DNA of 64,000 bases from Certhia americana. Taxonomy: Eukaryota; Chordata; Aves; Passeriformes; Certhiidae. Below the pieces are notes generated by a model. It worked only from the letters and a program-made list of their open reading frames with translations, made no database searches and was not told the origin of the DNA. The position numbers and the translations under genes are program-made. Each line of letters begins with the position of its first letter. The first letter of the stretch is position 1. Shown one piece after another: positions 47,165 through 60,214 of the stretch. The stretch lies in NCBI GenBank assembly GCA_018697195.1, contig CM031864.1, positions 28,033,962 to 28,097,961 on the forward strand. Direction: 5' to 3'.

Positions 47165-48920
47165 GTAGGCATGGGGCTTGTGAGGGGTGCTATGTCAAGG
47201 GGTGGGATACTTCCGACCGGTGGTTTTCCAGTGTGGGGAGGCAGAGGGGCATTTTACCACGGGGTGGGTGTGTTTGCCACCAAAAGAAGTAAACCCTAAG
47301 GTGTGATATGGCACCCTTCTGTGAAGCCCTGGCAGCAAGTGTTTTTTCCCCCTAGGGACACTCCTCCCCCCTGCCCCTCCACAGGGGGATTCCCAGTGCA
47401 GAGCGGCCAGCCTCTGGTTACATGCCAATGGGAATGCAGGCATCCCTGGGGTGGTCAGAGCAGCACGTGCAAAGGATATTGCTTACCCTGATTCCCTGCA
47501 GGCATGCAGTTGGGGAATTGGTGCCCCTTCCGACCATCCTTGAATGTGTCTAAAGTCTGATTTCTTAATTTGTGTTCAAAATGCCTTTTCTTGATTGATG
47601 GAGTGGGGAGATGGAGGCAACCTATCAGTGCTAGATGTGAGGTGCAGGATTTGGAAAGGTGTTGGTGGGTGTGTATAAGCCTTCCTGGATCTTGCCCCAG
47701 GGAGTAATGCTCACAAAGAGAGTCCCTTGGATGGAGGAGGACGTGTGCCTTTACTGTGTGCTGCTGGTGTGAAATACCTTGAAAATCCACATGGACTAAA
47801 ACCCATGGAGCATCAATGTGCTGTGTTAGGGGACCCTTGCTCTCCCTAGGGGTCTTTGGAGCCAGCAGCAAGGGAGGGATGGAGAGAAATACCCATTCAC
47901 ATGATGGGGGACCCCAAGTTTCTGGAGATAGTGTCCTCGGTGCAGTTGGTGTCTTGCACCCACCTGCCACCCACTCTGAAGTGCCAACAGCCCTTCAACA
48001 GCTTCTAGCACTCGGGTCTCTGTTAGATATACTTTCTATATGGAGATGGGGAAGGGGAAAAAAGAGTAATTGCTTTTAATGTTTTTGTTTTATTTAAAGC
48101 CGTTTCTGTCTCAATGTCTGAGAAAACTCATTCCCTGCTGTTGGATCTTGGTGACAGGCAGAGGTGCCCACTGGAGCAGGAGCAGTGCAGCACAGATGGC
48201 AGCATCTATCGAGAAAAGTTGCAGGGGAGGGTTTCAGGGACACATCTTCCTTTGATCTTCTTTCTCTTTCACTTTTCCTTCCCTGGGCTGGGAGCAGATT
48301 GGCTGTAGTAATAAATCCCTTTTTCCCAAGTCTGCTGCTTCTCTCTGCGCCTTCGCAGGCAGGACACTGAGGGAAGAGTGAAGCAGGCAACTCTGTTTGG
48401 GCAGTGGTGATAGAGAGGAGCAGCACTTCCCCTCCTCCCTTCCTAAGCCTTTCTTAGCCATCCTTAAGTTGCCCGAGAAAACACAGGAGGAGGATGAGGA
48501 ACCTTTCTTCCAGTGCATCCCAGTGACAAAGAGAGCATTACACTGTGTCTCTGCCCAAGCAACCCTCCCCAGATATTCTCCCACCTGTGGAAGTCTCTGT
48601 GGTGACACCCACAATTGCCACCCTGTGGCCACCTGTTTCCTTGTTTCCCATGCTGTGAGCCACCATGTCAGTGCTTTCCTGATCATGAAGCAGATGAAAA
48701 GCCTGCACAACATCTCTCCACTTGTGGTGACAATCAGCACCCAACATCACTTAGCCTTTAGGCTTTGGCAGGGCAAAGGCTCTGTCCTTGCCTCTGCGTG
48801 CAGTTAGAGAAATGTTTTCATCCTCAGACAAGACGGGCTCCACCTTAAATTCAAAAAGACCAAATTTTTGCTGGTATGAATCAGGACTTCCATTTGTCAG
48901 GATTTTCCCCTGAAAGTTGA

Positions 48921-48950
48921 GAAACAAAACAAAACAAAACAAAAAACCCC
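48921..48950. repeat. (AAAAC)n microsatellite
   Basis: Four to five AAAAC units ending in an A/C run. Confidence 0.92.
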
Positions 48951-49203
48951 TTGCTTCTGTGGGAAAGGAATGGGAAAATGGGAACACTAGGGAAATAACA
49001 AATCTTTTGCAATTTTCTTTCCGCAGAACTCATTGGTCTGCACAGAAGACAAGAATGATTGATTGTAGGCTAAACTCAGAAAAATGAAATCCAGTGTGCC
49101 TGGCATTTGGGAAATGAGGGGGCATGGATTGAATCCTAATGCCACTGAGGTCTTCTGAGCTGCTTTTGGCTGGCTTCTTCAGAGACAACAGAAAAAAGGA
49201 GGC

Positions 49204-49320
49204 ATTGAATGGTTTGGGTGGGAAGGACCTTAAAGTGCATCCAGTTCCACCTCTCCTGCCATGGGCAGGGACACCTTTCATGAGACCAGATTGCTCGAAG
49301 CCCCATCCAGTCTGGTGATG
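49204..49320 (-). mobile_element. Short CR1 LINE 3' end, minus strand
   Basis: The plus strand reads 'GAATGGTTTGGGTGGGAAGG', then 'CTGCCATGGGCAGGGACACC', 'GAGACCAGATTGCTCGAAGC' and 'CCCATCCAGTCTGG', after which similarity stops. Confidence 0.9.
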
Positions 49321-50374
49321 CTGGTGGACATCCACCCTCCCTGTGCTCATCACTACTGAGGATAGTTTCTGAGGAAGAATATATATGTTTATGGGAAACC
49401 CACTGGGAAACGAGTAACATGTATTTGGGAAAAACAGAGGTGAACTTGTGCTTGCTGAAGAGCATGGCTGGATTTGTGGCATTCCCCCAAAATTGGTGGG
49501 TGAACCCCAAGACACAGAAGTAGAGGACCTCAGCCTGAAGGGTTTTGCTCAGGCAGAGCTCCTGCTGAGTCCTGCTGCATTTGCTGTAAGGTATTATACT
49601 TAAATAAGCAGGGCAGCTGGCGAACTTACAGAAGGATTCTTTAGAGTGGAAGCCAAAATGGGAGAAATAACGTGAAATAAAATTTAACAAACTGCAGAAA
49701 AGCAGCATAATAGGAGCCAGGTACTTTGATACGAACAACAGCTTTGGGTCTGTAACTGAAGGAGAGCAAGCTGGTTGCTGCTCACCCAGATATCTCTGCT
49801 TTCTCATACCTGTGGCAGAGACCGAGAGGGAGCTGTGGCTTTGGGACAATCGGGAGAGAGGGAACCCCCACTGCAGATGAGCTCTGCTTCTCCTTTCAGA
49901 TCAAGATGGCAAGACCAAAAATCTTAGGATCTTTTTTCATGGATTAAATCATCTCTACTTCATTTCAAGGCTTTCACAAAGAGTGGTTTGGACGTGAATG
50001 TTTCTTACTATGGCCGAAAATAATTGAAATGAGAAAGTCAGAGTGAGATGCTGGGCAATTTCTTACCAGCACTGTGGACAGATTCAATATATTTTGGTAA
50101 AGGGTCTCAACATCATATCTTGTCCTTCAAAACTGTAAGCACTCGAGCAAAAGCTTTTTCCATCTTAACACATTCCTGATTTAAAATTTCCTCTTGGGCT
50201 GCAGCTTAGAGAGAGGTAAATTAGAAGAAAGAGCTGAGGAACAGTGATGGCTTCAGTGTTTCTTAGTGGTGAACATCTCATTATATTTCTAGGGCTACAG
50301 CTGATTCCAGCTTATACACTCACCCAGGGGAGATAAATGAGATTTGGAAAGAAGGATTATTAAAAATTTTTTAC

Positions 50375-50660
50375 AAGGGTATGTAGTGGCAGGACAAGGG
50401 GGAATGGGTTTGAGCTGAAGGAGGTCAGGTTTAGATTAGATATTATGAGGAAATTCTTCCATGTGAGGATGGTGAGGCCCTGGCACAGATGGCCCAGAGA
50501 AGCTGTGGCTGACCCATCCCTGGAAGTGTCCAAGGCCAGGTTGGACAGGGCTGGAAGCAAGCTGGGACAGTGGAAGGTGGCCCTGTCTTTGGAAGGGTAT
50601 TGGAATGAGTTAATCTTTAAGGTCCTTTTCAGCCCACACCATGCCAGGGTTCTGTGAAAA
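50375..50660 (+). mobile_element. CR1 LINE 3' fragment, plus strand
   Basis: It contains 'GTAGTGGCAGGACAAGGGGG', 'GTTTAGATTAGATATTATGA', 'GGCCCAGAGAAGCTGTGGCT', 'CATCCCTGGAAGTGTCCAAG' and a 'GGTTCTGTGA' end. The order and landmarks are those of a typical avian CR1 tail. Confidence 0.92.
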
Positions 50661-51109
50661 CTCTGGTGGGAATGGAGCCAGTTGTGGCTGAAGCAGAGGC
50701 TGGGATAAGGGTTGATGCTGAAATGGTATCAGTGGGCACTGAAACACATTGCTGAGTCCCTCCTTCACCTCCTCTGGTAGCACATGGAACAAGTCCTGCT
50801 GTGCTATGAGCCAGCTGGGCCATCACCCATGAGTGAAACCCCCCCAGTGGGACTGTGCATTTGTGGCTGGAAAGAGACTTGAGTTAGAACTCAGGTGGAG
50901 AGTTCTGTGTAGACATCCCTACAAGGCACCCCAACAAGAGATATGGGAAGCAAGTCACAGACTTCTCATTCACCCCTGGTCCACCTTATGAGGAACAAAG
51001 GTTCAGGCAACATCAAGAGAGTTACTGACTGTCATCCTTCACCCAGTTTTATCCTGACTTCAAGTGTTTTCCAGGAGTTGCTGGCAGTCCAGTGTCGGGG
51101 TCTGGAGTA

Positions 51110-51300
51110 AAATTTGCCTTAATTTTCTGCAGGCTCCCATCTTCTTGGAGAACTTGAGCGCTGCTGTAATTGGTACTCTTGGAAGGCAAGCAGTAACAGC
51201 TCATTAGCAGCAATTAACACTCAGCGAGGGTCCCCCTCGGGCACTTAGTCAATGAGAATCTGGTGTGTGACACAGTTAATGTGAAAAGAAAAACCAGAGG
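51110..51300. promoter_or_regulatory. Candidate intronic enhancer block
   Basis: AT-rich, non-repetitive block with homeodomain-type sites (GCTCATTAGC, GCAATTAACA, GTAATTGG) close together in PAPPA2 intron 2. It is proposed only on motif density and contrast with its flanks. Confidence 0.22.
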
Positions 51301-52878
51301 GGAGTCTGGAGAGCAAAGTGGGTAAGGGCAGAGCTGCTGGACCTTTCATCTTGCTGCCCAAAGTAATGGCAGAAATAACCGAAGTGACAAAAGGAAGTGA
51401 AAAATGACGAGGTGTCTCTATGCTTGGTGGCCTCCGCTGGGGTGACCAAAGTTGTGATGTTAAAATGTACCTGATTAACTGAACACTTGGTGGACTTTAA
51501 TGCAAGCTTAGCTGGCCTCCCTCCTAAGGCATGGGTGCTTCATTTGGTTAAGGCTGCTTGGGAGCCTCTTGCAGTTTGGGCCTTGTCTTCAAAGGCTGAT
51601 TCAGATTAACTTCACTCAAAGTCTCTGGTGGACAGCCACGATGAAAAAGGAATCACCCTAAGCTATCCCTGGGCACCTGAGCAGCCCCTCGTCAGGAGAT
51701 GTTCAGCTGAATGTGGTTGGACCTGAGAGCATAAAATGTGTGAAATTGAGAGCAGGGGAAGCAATGAGGTATTTTGGGGGCCAGAACTGATCTGTCTAGG
51801 CCTTAATCCCAACCAGATAGTAAAACAGCATTCAAATTAGCTGTTCCCTTCCCCTTCTTCTTTCCTTGCTACAAGAAATTTTAGTAGATCCCTCTTACTG
51901 TAAAACAGGGCAGGTATATGCAAAGTTATTGCAAAAGTAAAAGCCTTGCATGCAACCTCAGGCCACTGGCGCTGTTGCAGGGAACAGATTCAACTGGAGA
52001 AGGCAGGTGCCTTCTGCTTGTGGTGTTTAGTTACTTGAAAGGTGGATGGGGAAGGGTGTTCTCAGTGATTTTCACTACCTGTGGAGCGGCAGAGACTATG
52101 TTGGTCCCATGAAGAATGGGACCATATAGTCCCATGGCTAGGACTTTCTCTGCTCAGAACCTGAGCTCTGGCTGTTTTTGAGCTCCCTCCGGCACCTCTT
52201 GGAGTCCTACTGGCATGTGCCCAAATATTGTCCTGGTGTATCCAAAGAGCCATGCCTCAAGTGCTGGGCCTGGGGCTTTAAAGTGGTGAGGAGGGGAGTG
52301 CTTTGGAGGCACCAAAAGTGGCAATGATTGGTCCAGTGGCTTCTGAGCTTGCTGCTTCTAGTCTCTAGCACACCTGCTGGGACTGTGGGGGTGCAACAGT
52401 AAACAGGACTTTTTGCTGGAGCCTGATGGTTTGTTGGTGGATGCTTTAAAGTTTTGTGAGTGCTTGGATTTGAGCTCATTGGAAAATTTCTCCTTTCCTT
52501 GTAGGAAATTCCCTTCTCTCTGAGCTTTCCTATGGTTTAATAATTTTAAAACTTAGCAAAAATGGGACGGTAATGTTTTTGGTAGAGCCCACTATATTAG
52601 GTGAGCAGCATGTCTCCCAAGTTGCTTGCTTGTGATGGGATTTGGAGGTTACACCCATGTGAAGGTGCCTCAGCCCACCCAGAGTCCTAGTTTGGGGTGG
52701 AGACACCAGATTCGCTTTTGACCTTCTCAAAGTGTTGGATAGGATGGAGACAGATATTCTCTGATTGGAGAATACTTGGCATGTTATCACTGGTTAGTTA
52801 TAGGATCCCAGTAGTGGAATTTTGCTCCCAAGAGGGACAACTTGGGATGTTGAAAAACTGCATTGCTGTGGCAGAGGA

Positions 52879-52902
52879 GGTGGTGGTGGTGGTGGTGGTG
52901 GG
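52879..52902. repeat. (GGT)n microsatellite
   Basis: Seven to eight GGT units, ending in a G run. Confidence 0.95.
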
Positions 52903-54110
52903 GGTGCTCCAGAATGGAGACTCCCTCTAAGGCACATGTGGCACACGAGTGTCTGACTCAGCCCATCCAACAGCTGGAGGACAGTGGGACTGCAGAATTA
53001 CTTCCTTCCAGGGGGAAATAACTAAGCATGAAGGTTCTGCCATCCAAGGGCCCATGCAGGCTCTCAGGAGCTCTTTCCAAAGGCAGAGGGCTCCATGTGA
53101 TATCCCCTTATGGTGGGGCCAGAGCTCTGTTGAGTTAATCCACAGGGCTGGAAGAGCAGCACGAGAGTGTAGAGGTGTCTAGCTCCAAGGGCTGGTTCCC
53201 AGTCCCATCTTGTTGATATACATGAATCTTCTCTGCTTTTCTTCGGGAACTAAATGAGGAAATAAAATCACAGAAATGCGCTTCTTTTCCTGCCAAGATA
53301 GAAAGCTCAGGGGTTAATTTCTAACAAGCCTCTGCAGGAGGATGAGTCTCACTCACTCCCATCAGCTTACTGTGAGAATGGAGCTGCCAGGCAGTAAGTT
53401 CCTGGAGGAACCTGCTTAGTTGCCCCCAGGGGTGACCACATCTCTGTGGAAGAGGGAGAACATGATCTGCGTGTGAGCGAGAGCACAGGACCCCTGCCCA
53501 GTGTCTGTAGACAGCCCGGATGCTTTTGGGGAAAACAGCTGTCTCAGATCAGATGTGAGCTATTGTTCTCAAAAACACCACCAACTCAGGGGGCTCACTT
53601 GAGGGGGGCCAATTGTGTTGGGATGGCAATTGTGAAGGAACAGCGTGTGTCCGATGGCTGGGAGGGGTCACTCTTTGTTAGGCCTCCCCAGGGCTCTTCC
53701 TCATCCTACTGTACCCTTGCCTGTGGGTGGGGGACAGCAGCCGAGACCCTGGCCAGGCCTGTGAGACCCCACAAACCGAGATGGCAGGAGCTTGGCAGCC
53801 ATCTGGAGGGACACCCCATCGGCTGGTGCTCACGGGGTCTCTGCACTGAGTTGCCAGCCTGAGCTATGGCCTGGGGAGTCCTTAAGTGAACATACTGCTT
53901 TTAGTTTTCCTTGGCCCAGCCACCACTGTTATTTAGGAAATCAAGTTGCCCCTTTCCAGAGGTCAGTGGGGTGAGAGGGAATGAGTTCAGCATAACCCAA
54001 ACCCACTGAGATGGTGTGAAGCAGAGGACTTGCTTTGGAGGCTTTAAGAAGCGTGAGGATGCTGAATGTTTGTTTCCTCACAAGGGCTGTGCTGGGGATG
54101 AGAGGCAGCA

Positions 54111-54234
54111 TTGGGGTTTTTTGTTTTGGGTTGGGTGGGGTTTTTTGGGTTTTTTTTTGGTTTGGTTGGTTGGGGGTTTTTTTGGGTTTGTTTTTGGTTT
54201 TTTGGGGGTTTTCTTTGGGTTTTTTTTTTTTTTA
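54111..54234. repeat. G/T-only low-complexity tract
   Basis: About 120 bases made almost only of T and G, with many GGG and GGGG runs separated by T runs. On the plus strand, which is the PAPPA2 sense strand, this could support G-quadruplexes. No element body is evident. Confidence 0.92.
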
Positions 54235-55500
54235 ATGTATGATTGTTACATTGCAGAATTTCCCCAATAAATTATCTCACGTCCTTTTATATCTGTGGAG
54301 AAGGCATTTTTAGAATACTGGCTTGTGCACTTTGTGCTGTGGCTGGAACACCCAGTTGCCTGGATCTAAAAATAAGTCGTAGGCTTGGGACTTGGTTTTA
54401 CCCTAAAAAAAAAAGATAAATACATGCATATAAAAAGCAAGTTGGAGACGTTTGGCTTGAACAGATTTCTTTTCTTTTCCTCTGTCTCAATTCTTTTCCT
54501 GACCAATATCATAGTTGCAAGTTTTTGCCCTTCAGGGAGAAGTTTTGGTGAACGTAGCAAAGCTTTGGATCTTTTGGGAAGACTAGGCATTCCCATCATG
54601 GTGAAAAGTGCATGAGGAGGGGCTTATTGACCACAGGGCTGTGTGGTTCCTCTTGAGCAGTTAACTTAATGCCCTGGGAGCATCATCCTTGATCAGCAAA
54701 TTGATCCACTTCTGTCAGGCCTGTTAGAGCATCCTTATCCTGCCAGTGCCCAGGAATCTGAACAAAAGTGACAGGTCAGGGACTGGAAGGCATCCTGTCT
54801 TCTGCTGCCCTTTTATTGCCTATGCTGCTCAGCTGGTAGATAGGCAGGCCCATTGCAGCTGGCTGCAGGCTTGTCTGGCACCAGCAGAAATGCTTCCCCG
54901 ACCTTGCAGTGCCTTTTCTGCTGCCCGGTTTGTCAGGGAGGCTGGATGAAGAAGAGAGACTGATTTTTATTCTTGTCACTTTGCCTATTTTTGGAGATGG
55001 CCTCAAGCTCAAGGTCCTGCCTTTTGCATCCATGCAGAAACCAGTTTGTGGTCTGGCCCCTTTTTGCCAGCCATGCCTTCTGTCAGGAGGTGACCAAGCT
55101 GCCTCCTGATACACATCAGTCCACGTTTCTCTCCAGCCTTGGCTGATTCTAGCACAGATCTCCACACACTCCCTCTGCTGAGGCCTAGTGCTGAAGGTGG
55201 TGTGTGCCATTCCCAGATCTTTGGCTTTAGGCAGTGTGTGGCAGATCCTCACTGTGACATGTGCAGTAGAATCACCTTCACAATCTCACCTGTCCACTGC
55301 TCTCCCTCTTTCCCAGTAGCTGAGATCTGTCCTGTGGAGCAGGGTGCTGTGAGACAGGAAGAGACATTTGGGAAGAGCTGGACACTTGTTTTCCCTTGAA
55401 CAGCAGTGAGATGTGTGTGCCTCACTTCTCTGAGCTCCTGTGAAAGCCCTGCACAGCAGAGGTCACATCTTGCAAACACCTGCCGGTGCTGTGGGCAAAG

Positions 55501-55580
55501 ATCATCATCAGCCAGGGAAACTGAGGCCCAGAAGTCATGGACATCTTCCCCCAGTTGTGTAGTAATGAGGTGCTGCCATT
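55501..55580 (-). mobile_element. Possible MIR-like ancient SINE fragment
   Basis: The plus strand 'GGGAAACTGAGGCCCAGAAG', followed by a 'CATCTTCCCCCAGTTGTGTA' stretch and 'GTAATGAGG', resembles the reverse complement of the conserved MIR core. Short and diverged; recognised by eye. Confidence 0.42.
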
Positions 55581-56574
55581 AAGGCTGACATTTGGCCCTT
55601 CTGCCTCCCAGTTCCTGGGGGGTAGGGAAGCGAGGCATTTAATGAAAGGTGATGCAGCTGCTTTGTCCTGGCTAAACGAAACGAAAAAGGTTGCACAGTT
55701 CCCTTCTGTCTGGAGGGCTTTGATGAGCCTCCTGGCACTGAGACACTGCTCAGCCATGTGAAGCCCATGCAGTGGTGGAGCAGACCAGGAGAACTACACC
55801 CACTAGTGTTGTCCCTTCTCCCTTACCTCAGCAGATTGTGAATTGCACTATAAAAATTGGTAGTGGAATTTGGGTTCCTGGTGATCCTGAGCTGTGTTCA
55901 AAAACTGTAAGGCCTCCCTAAGCCTGGAATGTTGCTTTATGTTTTTGTTTTAGGCAAAAAGTAAGATAACTGATTTACAGATCTGTTCTTGTAACTTAGG
56001 TGGGACAAGGTTGATCTGTGCAACCTTAGGCAAAAAAGACCTGTAGAACTTTGTCCTGGACTGGGATGGTTTTTTTCTTATTTTGCTTTGAAACAAACAA
56101 TTCAGATAGAAAGGGAACCATCCCTGACTTTGTTGAACTGGCTCTAGAATAACTTGCCACCATTGAGTTCTGCCTCCCAAAACTGCACAGGGCTGCAAAC
56201 ATATTTCTCCATTTACCCTGCTGCTTCTTGCTTTCCCTCTCTTCCACATGTGTGTAACTGGCCGTGTAACTCCAGCCAGCATTGGCATTGCCAAAGGAAG
56301 GTGAGTGCTTACCCCATGCCGGGGATAAGAAGTCTCTCCCAAGTTGTTGTTGGGTGCTGGAGCTGGGATGCTGCCTATGCTGGGCTTTGGAGGGCAAGGC
56401 TGACTCCCCTCTTTGCCTAAGCTGCTGCTTTGCTGCCTTTCTCCCACGAAGAGCTCCTTTCCTTCCCCTCAATGGTTCCAAACTGGATCTTTAACTCTTT
56501 CTTTTGAATTTTTTCATACTAACTCCCCGCAACTACAGATCTTTCTGTGTTTTCAAGGATGTTGTCTCAGAGAT

Positions 56575-56718
56575 TTTGTGACTGCCCAATCCCTGAAAGT
56601 GTGGTTGGGTAGGGCTTGGAGCAGCCTGGTCTAATGGAAAGTGTCCCTTCCAATGCCAGAGGGCTGGAATGAAGTGGTCTTTCAGGTCATTTCCAATCTA
56701 AACCAATCCATGATACTT
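56575..56718 (+). mobile_element. Short CR1 LINE 3' end, plus strand
   Basis: 'CCCAATCCCTGAAAGTGTGG', 'GGGCTTGGAGCAGCCTGGTC', 'GAGGGCTGGAATGAAGTGGT' and 'TCATTTCCAATCTAAACCA' follow the CR1 tail order. Confidence 0.88.
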
Positions 56719-57699
56719 GAACATGGAAGTGGGAGATTATTGGGATAGAAGCAGGTGGGGAGCTGCAGCGTTTGTCTCCTTTATTTATTCCACTGATGAG
56801 AACAAGAGCCAACAGTCTGTGACTCTGAACTCTTTAATTGCTGCTTCACTGGATTTTTGAAGGGGAAGGCTAGAGGTATCAGGAGAACAGATGTTCTGTT
56901 CAGAACAGATCCCCTTTGAAATTTGGGAATTTTCAGGTCCTTGGGGTTTTTTTCTGCTTTATTCTAGGGGATCTTGCTGTGACCCTCACCCAGACCCTGC
57001 TGTACTGCACACGTCCTTGAATCTTCTTTTTGTAGTGGCTGAAGCCACAGTTTGGTGGCTTTCAAACAGATAAAAATCTTGGGCCTCTGTGTTCCTGCAG
57101 ACTCACAAAAAAGGCAGCCAGAAAGGAGCTGGACCAGTGATGGGAAAAATGGGGAACAAATGCAGCCTTCTGCTGAGCCTTGGTAGACTTTGGAGAGCTT
57201 TTGGGGTGATAACCCTAAGGACATGCCCTAGTTGGAGCAGTGGGGCTTCAGTCAGTGCTCACAGGTTCTGTGGAATAAATATCAGCATGTAGTCTGTCCA
57301 TTGCTTTCAAGATTACTTCTTAGCAATTAGTACATTTCCTTGGAGTTCGCTCCTATTTATGTCTTTGATATGTGTCAACCCCAGACAAACCAAGATTTCT
57401 GCCTGGGAATTTCCCTGAAGGATGGTCAGCTGGGAGCCTGTAGGTTGAATTTACACCCAAGAGTCTGAGGCATGCATGTCTTTTCAGCTCCCAAGGAGCT
57501 GTCCTGTGAGCAATGGATGTGTCATCCATGGGAGATGGTCCATGCATGTTCTGCTCCCACCGTGGAAGCATCTGGGGGCCTGGCTGTTCTGAGAGACCGG
57601 CTCTGCATCATTGCTTGGTCTAATGAAAGACATCCCTAGACCCTTATGGTGCTCAGATGGGCTGTGTGCTTTAGGATGATCTCAGCCATGAGAAAATGG

Positions 57700-58130
57700 T
57701 GAGCCTCTCCGAGGAAGAGATGGCCATGATTCACTCAGATAGAAATAGAAAAGCCAAACAAGCAAATGGAAACTCCCTATTGACTAGGTTCCTGCAATTT
57801 AGATTGGTTTTTACTACCTATTCCAGTATTCATTTGAATATCATATGCATTTGCACCATATGCACTACAATCAGATGATTTTTAAGCCATTAAGGCCCAT
57901 TGGGTCAATAACCAGCATTTTCAAAAATCTATTAAATTCCCATTTCCGTGGAAATAGAGCTTTTACAATTGATCATGGCTACCAACTCCCATTAAAATAA
58001 ACCCTAAATGCTATCAACTCTCCCAAGATGTAGAGCACTAAAAGAGTTTACCAGGCCAAATTTATCCCAGGGGAAAGCTGATGGCCCATTATGCTTAAGC
58101 AACATGAGAATTGTCATATAAGTCAGGAAG
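57700..58130. promoter_or_regulatory. Candidate intronic enhancer block (AT-rich, POU/homeodomain-like sites)
   Basis: A strikingly AT-rich, non-repetitive block in PAPPA2 intron 2. It has octamer-like CATATGCATTTGCA and a nearby CATATGCAC, plus CTATTAAATTCC and CAATTGATCATGG. The flanks are GC-richer. It looks like a conserved non-coding element, but conservation cannot be tested here. Confidence 0.28.
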
Positions 58131-58409
58131 TTTATGGGACTTGCATTGCTTTGACTTCCCTGAGGGGGTGAAAAGGAAGGTTCATGGGTTGAATCACTAG
58201 TGCTAACACAAGCTCAAAGCCAGAATCCTGCAGGACCTTTTTGGGAACATGTAGCTTATTTTGTATTAAATTTCAAGTGTGTGTAGAGTTTGGTTGTTTG
58301 GCAAAAATAAATGATGCTTTAGGGCTGAAATGCTGTAGGAAATGCTAAATTTGTGGATCAGTTCTTGGTGGCATAGGGTTTCTTATATTGCCTAGGTAGG
58401 CACAGAAGA

Positions 58410-58605
58410 GCTGCTCCAACCCTCTAATCACCTCCATGGCCCCCTCTGGGCTCACCCTGAAAGATCCACATTTTCCTTATGCTGGCAGCCTTAAATGTTG
58501 CAGCTCTGGGACCCCTAGCTCTGGACCCCAGAGCAGGTGGGGACTCACAAGAGCAGAGGGGAAGAATCCCCTCCCTTGTCCTGCTGGTCACACTTCTTAT
58601 CATGC
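58410..58605 (-). mobile_element. CR1 LINE fragment, minus strand, lacking the 3' tail
   Basis: It reads 'GCTCCAACCCTCTAATCACC', then 'CCCCAGAGCAGGTGGGGACT', 'CACAAGAGCAGAGGGGAAGA' and 'TGTCCTGCTGGTCACACTTC', an inner part of the usual minus-strand CR1 order. The usual GAATGGTTTGG tail is missing. Confidence 0.88.
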
Positions 58606-60214
58606 ATGGGAGGCAAGACCTGTGCCAGTCCTAAACCTGGAGCAGAGCAAGCATGTGTGTCCCTGCTGAGCTCATGCCCGGAGGTGACCCGAAGGCCTGG
58701 GACTCATCAAAGTCCCTGTTGTCCCCTCTGAGAATGTGCAGTGATTTTCAGGACATGCACAAAGGTTGGGGGAAGAGCAATACAGAAGGAGGGGGTCCCA
58801 GCCCTGGCTCCTATGTCTTGGCCTGGCAGAGAACCATGGGGAGCTTTGTGATCCAGCTGTCCTTTCAGATTAGGGCTTTGCTGCTTGCCATCTCTACCAT
58901 ACAGCAGCAGCTCTCAGGATGCAGGCTTGCTGCCAGCGTCAGCCCAAAGCTATCGTGACCCTTGGAGGAGAGGTCAGATGGACCCTGCCGAGTCAGAGGC
59001 CATTCTTTCCTTGTTTGTCTCCCTTCATGCCTCCTTCAATCAGCTTCACTGCAGCCCTCTGCTCCCTTCCACAGCCTTGGATTTCTCTGCTTGTGTGCCT
59101 GATCCAGCACTCCTCTTCTTGCTGCTGTCGTCTCCCCAAGGCCTCTCTTGCTGGGGATGATGTCTGTGCTATGGGGTCATGGCTAGGTGCTTCCATGAGG
59201 CCACTGATGAAAAAGACACCCCTTTGCCTACAACAATGTGGTGATGTTGGGTGGTATTTGTGATGGGAGTGGAGGAGGCAATGTAGTGAATCTGTCCTTT
59301 CTTCTGTAAGAGAGTTTAGTTTGAGGCAGGTGGAGAGGAGCATGTGGGTTCCTGTTCCTGGATGGAGTATAGACATCTATTCCTAAAACAAGTGTTGTGC
59401 GACTTTCTCTTATAATGGGTTCTGAGTCAGGCAGCAGGACCACTTGACCACTTAGAGTCAGGAAAGAATGACTACAGGTCTATCAAATAGCCACAACCAT
59501 AGCATTCTTTTTTTTTTTCTTTTTGGGGAAACTGAAAAGAAGCTTGAATAAAATGGTGTCTGAGTTCCAGTGAGAATTTCTCAAAAACCTTATTTCCTCC
59601 AAAGGTATGCTAAGGCTGGTGGTACCTCAGTTCTATCCGGGAAGCCTACGCAAGCACATGGAGATGTGCTGGGATTCCCAGCACAGCCATCCCAAGAGGC
59701 CCTTGGACTGTGGTGCCCACTGCATGGCAGCAAGTAGCTGAGTGAGGCAGTGAGCCAGCCCTGCCCTCAGGGTGCAAATATCACAAACCCAGTGTTTTTC
59801 CATGATCCAAGCGTTCAATGCACATGTGCACCCTGTTGGCACTGGTGTCCTGAGGGTGTCCACCATGCTGTGAGAGCACAGCTGGGGGTTAACCTCTCCT
59901 GAGGCTTATTCTCATGTATTCAGCACAAGTGGGGGACTGTCCTCAGTTCAGCCCCCAAACATGAGTATCACATTCAACCAGCCTTAAAACTGGTCTCTGC
60001 CCTCTTGCCCTGCATGTAAGCTGTCAACAGAGCTGTAACAAGATCCAGAGAGGAAAGAAGCATGTGGCAAAAAAGCAAAGAGTCTCTGGGCAGGCTGATA
60101 GGCAGGACTTAACACAGCTTTCCTAAAGTCAGGTGTCCTGTTGTGTTGCTAGAGGCAAAACCAACTCCTTGATGCCTGACTGTGGCTTTGCTCTGTGTTA
60201 AGGAGAACCTTGAA

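Noticed and set aside
49136..49849. 237-codon open frame, minus strand
   Set aside because: It overlaps a CR1 tail at 49204-49320, and the rest has no recognisable domain. It lies in PAPPA2 intron 2.
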